Below, piece after piece: positions 1-5,378 of a stretch of 10,202 nt of DNA. The notes beneath the pieces are model-generated. The model saw only the letters and a list, made by a program, of their open reading frames with translations, was not told the DNA's origin and ran no database searches. Position 1 is the stretch's first letter. Every line of letters starts with the position of its first letter. The DNA is from an uncultured Eubacteriales bacterium (lineage in GTDB: Bacteria > Bacillota > Clostridia > Christensenellales > QALW01), in NCBI GenBank assembly GCA_900547955.1, contig URIR01000048.1, positions 1 to 10,202 on the forward strand, read 5' to 3'. A program made the translations under genes and the position numbers.

Positions 1-227
1 AACGCCGGTGGATTGGGGCCGGAGCGGCTTAGGGTCTCGGCTGTTCGGGCATTCAGGGCTCTAAGCGTACAAAAATGCCCGAGCAGCAGCATCCTGGCAA
101 GTACGCCTATTGTTTCAAGGCTGTTTCGACGGCTTAAAAACCCCTTTGCGCAGACCGCTCGTTTTATGCAGGCTTATATTTATATTTTATAGCCGGCGGC
201 CGAAAAACAAGCCTCTGTTTTTAACGT
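1..227. other. Non-coding lead-in upstream of glmS
   Basis: I recognise no gene here. One plus-strand frame is open from base 1 to a TAG near 190, but its translation is low in recognisable motifs, rich in Ser, Arg and Ala, and matches no family I know. It could be the last 60-odd codons of a gene that starts outside the window, or chance. The only clear structure is the inverted repeat at 40-87, listed separately. No terminator with a T-run is visible before the glmS promoter. Confidence 0.4.
40..87. repeat. 13-bp inverted repeat with 22-nt loop
   Basis: The arms are GCTGTTCGGGCAT at 40-52 and ATGCCCGAGCAGC at 75-87. They pair over 13 bases with one G-U wobble. The loop (53-74) has no obvious further structure. 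There is no T-run after either arm, so it is not a standard terminator. It may be an RNA structure or an operator-like site for an upstream transcript; the role is unknown. Confidence 0.6.
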
Positions 228-257
228 TTGACACTTTGGCCTTAAAAAGAATATAAT
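228..257 (+). promoter_or_regulatory. Probable SigA-type promoter of glmS
   Basis: A perfect TTGACA lies at 228-233 and a perfect TATAAT at 252-257, with an 18-base spacer. A second TATAAT overlaps at 257-262. Transcription would start near 264-270 and give a leader of about 90 nt before the glmS start. The region is AT-rich around the -10 box, as expected. This is a strong housekeeping promoter match, judged from sequence only. Confidence 0.75.
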
Positions 258-294
258 ATAATGTCCGACAGCGGATATTTTATATTTTATGGCC

Positions 295-339
295 GTGTGC
301 GGAGCGTGGGTTCCAGAAAACCGGAGCCGTCCGGCACAC
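295..339 (+). promoter_or_regulatory. Hairpin in the glmS leader
   Basis: GTGTGC at 295-300 pairs with GCACAC at 334-339. The stem continues as GGA (301-303) with TCC (330-332), leaving one bulged G. The inner part contains GGTT (309-312) and AACC (319-322), which can pair too. The structure ends a few bases before the AGGAGG ribosome binding site at 346-351. It lacks the conserved core of the glmS ribozyme. A role in translation or mRNA stability is possible but not shown. Confidence 0.4.
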
Positions 340-359
340 AGAGCCAGGAGGAATTTTAA

Positions 360-2195
360 ATGTGCGGAATTATTGGATATATAGGAGAAAAGCCCGTAAC
401 GCCCATATTGCTTAATGGACTGGCCAGGCTGGAATACAGAGGCTACGATTCTTCAGGCATTGCGGTTTTGAATCAGTCGGGCATAGAAATATATAAGGCT
501 AAGGGCAGACTGAGCTTTCTGCGCCAGAAAACAGAGCAGGCTCAGCCTCAGGGCTTTGAAGGGATAGGGCATACCCGCTGGGCTACTCACGGCGAGCCCA
601 GCGATTTAAACAGTCATCCGCATTCCAATGCCAAGGGCACGATAGCCGTGGTACATAACGGAATAATAGAGAATTATCAGGAGATAAAGGACGAGCTCAC
701 GGCTCAGGGAGTGGTTTTTAATACCCAGACGGATACTGAAACAATAGTTCAGCTGCTGGACATATATTATAAGGGGGACGCGCTGGAAGCTATCAAAAAG
801 ACGCTGGCCCGTCTTAGAGGCTCTTATGCGTTAGGTATTATGTTTGCGGACAGGCCGGGCGAATTATATTGCTCGCGCAAGGATAGCCCCCTGGTGGCGG
901 CCTGGGCTCCCGACGGCACCTTTATAGCCTCGGATATTCCGGCCATACTGGAATACTCCAGGGACGTATATCTTTTGGACAACGGCCAGACCGCGCTGCT
1001 GACTAAGGACAGCATACAGATATATGATGAGGATATGAAGCCGGTTAAAAAAGAGGCCATGCATGTGGACTGGGACGTTAAGACTGCCGAAAAGGCTGGC
1101 TTTGAGCATTTCATGCTTAAGGAAATGCATGAGGAGCCGGCGGCGGCAAGGGATACCCTTATGCCTAATATATGCGAGGAAGACGGCCTTTTAAGGGTAC
1201 AGCTTTATAAAACCTGTCTGAGCCGTGAATACGCCAAGGAGATTAAGAGGATACATATAGTGGCCTGCGGCACGGCATACCATTGCGGGCTGGTAGGCAG
1301 ATATTTTATAGAAAAGCTTATGAGGGTGCCGGTGAATGTGGAGCTGTCCTCCGAATTCAGGTACTCAGACCCTATTCTGGATAAGAGTGATTTAGTAATA
1401 GTAATAAGCCAGTCGGGCGAAACTATGGATACCATCGCCGCCATGAGGGAGGCGCAGAAAAAGGGATGCAGGGTGCTGGCCGTATGCAACGTAGTAGGCT
1501 CTACCATTTCGCGGGAGGCGGATTTTACGGCGTATACATGGGCGGGGCCCGAAATAGCCGTAGCGTCTACAAAGGCGTATGTTTCCCAGCTTATAATGAC
1601 ATATGTTATCGCTTTGGACATAGCCTCTAAGCGGGAAGCCATAAGCAAAGAGCAGACGGACAGATATTTAAGGGAGCTGAGCCTGCTGCCCGGCAAGCTG
1701 GAGGAGATACTTGCGGGCAAGGAGGAGATAAAGCGCTTTGCCCAGGCCTTTAAGGAGCAGGAGAGCGTATTTTACCTGGGTCGGAGACTGGACTACTACA
1801 TAGCCCAGGAGGCCAGCCTTAAGCTTAAGGAGATTACCTATATACATTCAGAGGCGTTGGCGGCGGGCGAATTAAAGCATGGGACTCTTGCGCTTATAGA
1901 GCCGGGCACGCTGGTTATAACGCTGGCGACGCAAAAGGCGCTTCTGGAAAAGACCATAAGCAATATTACCGAGTGCCGGGTCAGAGGAGCTAAGGTGCTT
2001 TGCATAGCGTTTGAAAAGGAGCCGGCGCTGGAGAAGGAATCAGACTGGATATGGCAGGTGCCCGAGACGCTGCCTGAATTCGCGCCTGTACTGGCCATAC
2101 TGCCCATGCAGCTTTTTGCATATTATGTTGCGTGCGCCAAGGGGTGCGACGTGGATAAGCCGCGCAATCTGGCCAAGAGCGTTACGGTTGAATAA
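360..2195 (+). CDS. glmS: Glutamine--fructose-6-phosphate aminotransferase (isomerising)
   Basis: This cytoplasmic enzyme makes glucosamine-6-phosphate from fructose-6-phosphate and glutamine, the first committed step towards UDP-GlcNAc for peptidoglycan. The protein is 611 residues, the normal length. It starts MCGIIGY, so Cys2 becomes the N-terminal nucleophile of the class II glutaminase domain. GHTRWATHG (70-78), HNGIIEN (99-105) and the TDTE region with Asp125 form the glutamine site. Two SIS sugar-isomerase domains follow; the first includes ACGTAYHCG (from about 301) and SQSGETMDT (from about 350). The C-terminus is the family-typical KPRNLAKSVTVE. The ATG is preceded by AGGAGG (346-351) at 8-base spacing and by a strong promoter at 228-257. 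It appears to be transcribed alone. I see no frameshift or missing catalytic residue. Identification is very secure. Confidence 0.98.
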   Translation: MCGIIGYIGEKPVTPILLNGLARLEYRGYDSSGIAVLNQSGIEIYKAKGRLSFLRQKTEQAQPQGFEGIGHTRWATHGEPSDLNSHPHSNAKGTIAVVHNGIIENYQEIKDELTAQGVVFNTQTDTETIVQLLDIYYKGDALEAIKKTLARLRGSYALGIMFADRPGELYCSRKDSPLVAAWAPDGTFIASDIPAILEYSRDVYLLDNGQTALLTKDSIQIYDEDMKPVKKEAMHVDWDVKTAEKAGFEHFMLKEMHEEPAAARDTLMPNICEEDGLLRVQLYKTCLSREYAKEIKRIHIVACGTAYHCGLVGRYFIEKLMRVPVNVELSSEFRYSDPILDKSDLVIVISQSGETMDTIAAMREAQKKGCRVLAVCNVVGSTISREADFTAYTWAGPEIAVASTKAYVSQLIMTYVIALDIASKREAISKEQTDRYLRELSLLPGKLEEILAGKEEIKRFAQAFKEQESVFYLGRRLDYYIAQEASLKLKEITYIHSEALAAGELKHGTLALIEPGTLVITLATQKALLEKTISNITECRVRGAKVLCIAFEKEPALEKESDWIWQVPETLPEFAPVLAILPMQLFAYYVACAKGCDVDKPRNLAKSVTVE

Positions 2196-2304
2196 AGGGG
2201 CTTTGGGTATAAGGTTATATATACGCCGGGCCTGAGCGCTGAGCGGGGCTTAGGCGGGGGCTGGCCGCAGGCTTTGGGCGGCGGGCATTCTTAAAAGCCC
2301 CTTT
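2194..2304. repeat. 11-bp inverted repeat flanking the glmS 3' region
   Basis: AAAGGGGCTTT at 2194-2204, overlapping the glmS stop codon, is repeated in inverse orientation as AAAGCCCCTTT at 2294-2304. The arms are perfect and 89 bases apart. The enclosed DNA is GC-rich and shows no gene. A long-range stem could mark the end of the glmS mRNA, but the T-run after the right arm is only three bases. It could equally be the scar or ends of a small inserted segment. Confidence 0.45.
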
Positions 2305-2842
2305 CAGACATTAAGCAACGGGGAGCAGACCAAGCGTATGCTGGCAGCGTTGTTTTTTATGGCGGAAATTTCCCTCGATGGATGAACCTACCAAGCGCTT
2401 GGGCACAGGGGCCTGAAAGAAAATAAAGAATATATGCGGGGGAAGAAAGCCTTTGTTTTCCATGACAGGGCTTTTAGGGATGAACATATTGGGGACATGC
2501 CGGTATTTAACAAAATCAATACTGAAGTGTATCAGGAAAATTTCAGTATCTGGCAGACGCGCCGTAAAATAGCGGAGCCGGGATAAGAAAAAAGGCTCTG
2601 TCCGCTACGACAGAATTCCCACAGAGCTTGTAAGGGAGGTTGAAACCGCCTGTATTCAGGATTATATGCAGTTTGTACCCTATGAGCTGCAAGAGCGGTT
2701 TACAGTAAAAGACTTTGCTAAGGCCGCCCATATCTCAGTCGGACTGGCGCAGATTGTTCTGCATATTTTGAATTACCTGGAAATTGTGCAAAGAGCGGGC
2801 AGGAAAGGAAAAGCGTATCTGTACGAGGCGGCGGCATTTTAG
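2305..2842 (+). pseudogene. Broken gene of an unrecognised family; C-terminal fragments in two frames
   Basis: Three pieces read as one degraded protein. In frame 1, residues ending LAALFFMAEISLDG stop at a TGA (2383-2385). The same frame resumes with TYQALGHRGLKENKEYM and AFVFHDRAFRDEH, then runs to a TAA at 2584-2586. The sequence then continues in frame 2 as KKKGSVRYDRIPTELV... and ends at TAG 2840-2842. Frame 2 has a stop at 2570-2572, so the frameshift must lie between 2573 and 2584. The last 80 residues look like a small helical or winged-helix domain (FTVKDFAKAAHISVGLAQ, then LNYLEIVQRAGRKGKAYLY). The lesions are one in-frame stop, one frameshift, and no plausible N-terminus. I have a vague sense of a conserved clostridial family with this tail but cannot name it. 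A terminator follows directly, which supports a once-real gene. Confidence 0.6.
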
Positions 2843-2851
2843 CCATCAAAG

Positions 2852-2890
2852 GGCTGCTGCGCTAAGCATGATTAGTGCGCGGCCTTTTTT
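2852..2890 (+). terminator. Rho-independent terminator of the broken gene
   Basis: GGCTGC (2852-2857) and GCGCTAA (2859-2865) pair with TTAGTGC (2872-2878) and GCGGCC (2879-2884). That is 13 pairs with one bulged T and two G-U wobbles around a GCATGA loop. Six T residues (2885-2890) follow. It sits 10 bases after the pseudogene stop on the same strand. Confidence 0.8.
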
Positions 2891-3109
2891 ATTTACGGAA
2901 AAAATACTGCCAGGCTTTGGGCGGATAAAATTAAGCTGCGTTTAAGTATCAAAAATCATTGCCGACGCCGGATATTAAGGGGAAGAGAATGGAGCCGTTC
3001 CTTGTTTGTCGGACCATAGAATATGCTTGCTGTAAGCGCATTGCTTGCAATGGGATAAACAGCAAAAAAGCTGCCGTTTTAAGATTTATTAATTGTTGAG
3101 GCGGCGGCG
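2891..3109. other. Intergenic stretch without a gene
   Basis: Nothing coding is recognisable on either strand. Small dyads are present, such as CATTGC-TT-GCAATG at 3039-3052 and GCTT...AAGC just before it. The stretch leads into the palindrome cluster at 3110. Confidence 0.5.
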
Positions 3110-3153
3110 AAGCCCTGGGGCGCGCCCCCTGAAAGGGGGCCGCCCCAGGGCTT
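3110..3153. repeat. Palindrome 1 of a five-palindrome cluster
   Basis: The outer arms AAGCCCTGGGGCG (3110-3122) and CGCCCCAGGGCTT (3141-3153) are perfect complements. Inside, GCCCCCT (3124-3130) pairs with AGGGGGC (3134-3140) around a GAA loop. Only one base (C3123) is unpaired on the left arm. The hairpin therefore has 20 base pairs in 44 nt. No T-run follows, so it is not a canonical terminator. It abuts the next palindrome with no gap. Confidence 0.9.
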
Positions 3154-3204
3154 GGGCAGCATGGCGCAAAAGGGCGCTTTGCGCCCTTTTGCGCCATGCT
3201 GCCC
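3154..3204. repeat. Palindrome 2: 24-bp perfect stem, TTT loop
   Basis: The left arm 3154-3177 begins GGGCAGCATGGCGC and the right arm 3181-3204 ends GCGCCATGCTGCCC. All 24 bases pair, and the loop is only TTT (3178-3180). It directly follows palindrome 1 and directly precedes palindrome 3. The open frames that run through it on both strands are a by-product of GC-rich symmetric sequence and I do not call them genes. Confidence 0.92.
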
Positions 3205-3238
3205 CTCCCCGCAGAGCCATATATGGCTCTGCGGGGAG
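3205..3238. repeat. Palindrome 3: 34-bp perfect dyad without loop
   Basis: CTCCCCGCAGAGCCATA (3205-3221) is followed at once by its exact reverse complement (3222-3238). The centre is CCATATATGG. This is an uninterrupted 34-bp palindrome. Its sequence differs from the neighbouring palindromes, so these are not copies of one repeat. Confidence 0.92.
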
Positions 3239-3267
3239 CGCCGCCGCCGCCCGCCCACCCGCCCCCA

Positions 3268-3295
3268 AGGCGCCGTTTAAATTTAAACGGCGCCT
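3268..3295. repeat. Palindrome 4: 28-bp perfect dyad without loop
   Basis: AGGCGCCGTTTAAA (3268-3281) is followed by its exact reverse complement (3282-3295). The AT-rich centre GTTTAAATTTAAAC is flanked by GGCGCC. It is separated from palindrome 3 by 29 bases of C-rich, non-palindromic DNA. Confidence 0.9.
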
Positions 3296-3297
3296 GC

Positions 3298-3324
3298 CGC
3301 CCCGGCCCAAAGAGGGCCGGGGCG
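3298..3324. repeat. Palindrome 5: 11-bp GC stem, AAAGA loop
   Basis: CGCCCCGGCCC (3298-3308) pairs perfectly with GGGCCGGGGCG (3314-3324) around AAAGA. A second copy of the right-hand motif, GGCCGGGGCGG, follows at about 3325-3335, so the stem could form in two registers. It is the last and smallest of the cluster. Confidence 0.85.
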
Positions 3325-3469
3325 GGCCGGGGCGGCGCAGTACAGCAGCTTTAACATAAATTCAAGAGCTTAAGAGGGAAAAGCGGCCAGGGGAAAAACG
3401 GCAAAAAAGCCGTGAATCAAACGGCGCCGGGGAGAGGTCTAAAAAGAATGCGCGGCCGCCTTATTTATA
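3325..3469. other. Intergenic stretch after the palindromes
   Basis: No gene is visible. A short hairpin ACGGC-AAAAAA-GCCGT lies at 3398-3413 and short GC palindromes CGGCGCCG and GCGGCCGC follow near 3422-3458. None has a T-run that would make it a terminator. Confidence 0.5.
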
Positions 3470-3681
3470 GTTCCGTTCCTAAACGTATACATTAATTCTA
3501 ATGATGCATATTAAATTGTTCGCGTTATCCTTTGCCCTAAGTCTGCAAGGAAATACACGCCTCAAAACGGGATAATTTCTTCATTTTCTGCGTTATTATC
3601 CTCAATCAGCCGTACTCATAATTAACGCTTTCTTCGTCTGCCTTGAAAATGGAGGAATTCTTTATCATTGAGGCCGCGGAA
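3470..3681. ncRNA. Structured non-coding block, possible repeat-family or RNA element
   Basis: No reading frame of useful length covers this block on either strand. Several complementary segments are present: CATTA/TAATG around ATTC near 3490-3503, GGATAAT (3570-3576) with ATTATCC (3595-3601), and CCTCAAT (3600-3606) with ATTGAGG (3667-3673). The last two share bases and so are alternatives. GCGTTAT..CCT recurs twice (near 3532 and 3591). The reverse strand looks to me like a sequence that recurs between genes in gut clostridia, but this is memory and not a search result. The strand and function are unknown, and calling it an RNA is tentative. Confidence 0.3.
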
Positions 3682-3796
3682 TCAGAAGGCATAAAATTGC
3701 GCCGGGTAAAGCGGGCATGAAAGAGAAACGTACCGGGCATACTTGGAGCGAAGGAGCGAAAGCAACGCGGCAGGAGACAGATTCTATGCCTTCTGA
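3682..3796. repeat. 16-bp terminal inverted repeats around an 83-nt core
   Basis: The left arm 3682-3697 (TCAGAAGGCATAAAAT) and right arm 3781-3796 (ATTCTATGCCTTCTGA) are inverse copies with one mismatch. The core is purine-rich with repeated GGAGCGAAGGAGCGAAAGC-type motifs and has no open frame of note. Together with the block before it this could be a small non-autonomous mobile element, or a long hairpin-closed RNA. I do not see a convincing target-site duplication beside the arms. Confidence 0.55.
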
Positions 3797-3872
3797 CCGT
3801 CTTCCTTATAAACTGAGGGCATATATTTGTAAAAACTTTTTATTAAAAAATTATAAAAATAGAAAGTTACTA

Positions 3873-3902
3873 TTGTCAAAATAACGGAATGAATGATATT
3901 AT
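3873..3902 (+). promoter_or_regulatory. Possible promoter of the LRR protein gene
   Basis: TTGTCA at 3873-3878 and TATTAT at 3897-3902 are 18 bases apart in an AT-rich stretch. Transcription would start around 3909 and give a leader of about 90 nt. Each box has one mismatch to consensus. Position and spacing are good, so this is a fair but unproven candidate. Confidence 0.5.
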
Positions 3903-3923
3903 TATACGCGACAACATATATCA

Positions 3924-3973
3924 AAGACAGCATTTGTCTTGGGGAAGAAAAGCTTAAGCCGAATTTCTTCCCT
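3924..3973 (+). promoter_or_regulatory. Two tandem hairpins in the leader of the LRR gene
   Basis: AAGACA (3924-3929) pairs with TGTCTT (3935-3940) over a 5-nt loop. Immediately after it, GGGAAGAAA (3942-3950) pairs with TTTCTTCCC (3964-3972), extended by a G-U pair between 3941 and 3973. The second hairpin ends 7 bases before the AAAGGAGGG binding site (3981-3989). No T-run follows, so these are not terminators. They may set mRNA stability or ribosome access. Confidence 0.5.
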
Positions 3974-3997
3974 GAAAACTAAAGGAGGGATTTTGTT

Positions 3998-5278
3998 GTG
4001 AAAAGAGCAAGAAAATTAATAGGCTTGCTGCTGAGCGTATGCGTTTGCGTAGCGCTTTTTTCCATGACGGCTTTAGCCGATACCCAGACGGACGAGATTA
4101 AGAATATAATCCACGACGATAATCTGGAAGCGGCCGTTATTGAGGCTGTAGGCGGCGAGGAAAATCTGACCTATGAGAACATAGCTAAGATTGAAAGCCT
4201 AGCCGTAACCGGCAAGGGCATTCAGGACCTGGAGGGCATTCAGCTCCTTAAGGGACTTAAGAGCCTGGATTTAAGCGGCAATAAGCTTCAGGTTATAGCT
4301 CAGCTGGGCGATTTGAAGGACAGCCTGGTAAAGCTTAACCTCTCAGACAATCTGATTGAGGAAACCGGTCCCCTTTCGCTGCTTACCGGCCTTAAAACGC
4401 TGGACGTTTCGGGCAACCTTATTGAAAATGCCGGCGGCATGGCTAACTTGACCGGTTTGGAAAGCCTTAATGCAGCGGATAATAAAATTCTGGATTCGGG
4501 CGCGTTTGAAAAGCTGACCGCTTTGACCGCGCTGGATTTGAGCGGCAACCGAATTGTGGACGCCGGCGGCGTCGCTAATCTGACTGCGCTGGTAAGCCTG
4601 GATTTAAGCGATAACCTTATTGAGGATACAGGCGCCCTTGAAAAGCTGGCGGCTGTAAAGGAGCTTTATCTGAGCGGCAACCAGATTGCGGATTTGGGCG
4701 GTCTGGAAAAGGCTGGCATGCAGCTTGAAACGCTGGACGCTGCCAATAATAAGATAGAGGACCTTGCTCCCCTGCGCAATATGGAGAGCCTGGTAAATCT
4801 GAACTTAAACGGAAATATGGTTAAGGAATCCTCCCTGAATATGCTTCCCGCTTCCATAACGGGCAGCGAGGGCTTTGCCGCCTGGAAGGAAGCAACCCTG
4901 GGCACCCAGAATGTTTCCTACATCATTACTATTACTGCGGGCGAGAACGGAGAGGTTTCTCCCTACGGCAACGAGGGCAAGGTGACCGTTAAGAGCGGCG
5001 ACGACCAGGCGTTTACTATTACCCCCGATAAGGATTACATCATAGATAAGGTAGTTGCTGACGGCAAGGATGTTACAAGCGAAGTAAAGGATAATACCTA
5101 TACCTTCAGCAAGGTTTCGGGAGAGCATACCTTAGAGGTTACCTTTAAGGCTCAGGTATCTGACAGCCAGGGCACAGGGGACTGCGGCCTGCCTGTTGCG
5201 CTTCTGGTCCTGGCGCTTGCCGGAGCTGGCTTAACCGGTATAGTGCTCCGCAATAAGAAGCTAAGCAATAATAAATAA
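3998..5278 (+). CDS. Secreted leucine-rich-repeat surface protein with InlB-B-like domain
   Basis: This is a 426-residue exported protein, probably a surface binding or adhesion protein; its ligand is unknown. A signal peptide spans 1-27 (KR start, hydrophobic core, cut after ALA). About ten SDS22/internalin-like LRRs of 22 residues run from about 62 to 285, with the pattern LxxLDLSGNxIxD. Residues 132-219 form two copies of a 44-residue double repeat (GGxANLTx unit, then GAxEKLxA unit). Residues about 307-384 (ITITAGENGEVSP to LEVTFKA) resemble the divergent InlB B-repeat fold. A hydrophobic anchor (398-417) and a basic tail (RNKK) follow. There is no LPXTG, but QGTGD just before the anchor resembles the TGD part of clostridial sortase signals, so anchoring may be by sortase or simply by membrane insertion. 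The start is GTG with AAAGGAGGG upstream at good spacing; no better start lies nearby. It stands alone. Confidence 0.85.
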   Translation: MKRARKLIGLLLSVCVCVALFSMTALADTQTDEIKNIIHDDNLEAAVIEAVGGEENLTYENIAKIESLAVTGKGIQDLEGIQLLKGLKSLDLSGNKLQVIAQLGDLKDSLVKLNLSDNLIEETGPLSLLTGLKTLDVSGNLIENAGGMANLTGLESLNAADNKILDSGAFEKLTALTALDLSGNRIVDAGGVANLTALVSLDLSDNLIEDTGALEKLAAVKELYLSGNQIADLGGLEKAGMQLETLDAANNKIEDLAPLRNMESLVNLNLNGNMVKESSLNMLPASITGSEGFAAWKEATLGTQNVSYIITITAGENGEVSPYGNEGKVTVKSGDDQAFTITPDKDYIIDKVVADGKDVTSEVKDNTYTFSKVSGEHTLEVTFKAQVSDSQGTGDCGLPVALLVLALAGAGLTGIVLRNKKLSNNK

Positions 5279-5279
5279 G

Positions 5280-5338
5280 CTTTTTACAGGCTTTATAAGC
5301 TCCGCGCTTTCGGCAGCGTCCCATAAGGAAGTAAAAAG
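5280..5338. repeat. Small inverted repeat after the LRR gene
   Basis: CTTTTTAC (5280-5287) pairs with GTAAAAAG (5331-5338). The enclosed 43 nt contain further short pairing. It lies just past the LRR stop codon. It could help end the transcript, but it is not a clear terminator. Confidence 0.35.
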
Positions 5339-5348
5339 AATTTTGGTA

Positions 5349-5378
5349 GGAACCGGTGTGTCAGGTCACGCCGGTTCC
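5349..5378. repeat. 12-bp hairpin at the edge of the acquired segment
   Basis: GGAACCGGTGTG (5349-5360) pairs with CACGCCGGTTCC (5367-5378) around TCAGGT, with a single wobble. The sequence ATTCGTTT follows, a weak T-run. It lies between the LRR gene and the recombinase remnant, and overlaps the last codons of the latter. It may be the plus-strand terminator of the LRR gene, or mark an insertion boundary, since serine recombinase genes often sit next to their attachment site. Confidence 0.5.

Noticed and set aside
1..190. Open plus-strand frame from base 1 to a TAG near 190
   Set aside because: No start is in view and no motif is recognisable; it contains the 13-bp inverted repeat. It could be a gene end but cannot be supported.
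260..359. glmS ribozyme
   Set aside because: The leader is too short and the conserved core with its cleavage site is not visible.
1205..1720. 171-codon frame antisense to glmS
   Set aside because: It lies fully inside the intact glmS gene, has no ribosome binding site and resembles no family. It is a shadow.
3110..3153. Rho-independent terminator
   Set aside because: The stem is long enough, but it is followed by GGGCAGC and not by a T-run on either side.
3110..3324. CRISPR array or REP-type repeat series
   Set aside because: The units are palindromes of different sequence and length without spacers or a shared repeat.
3089..3359. Overlapping open frames on both strands, rich in Arg, Ala, Gly and Pro
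   Set aside because: They run through the perfect palindromes, so each strand mirrors the other. There is no ribosome binding site and composition is that of GC-rich non-coding DNA.
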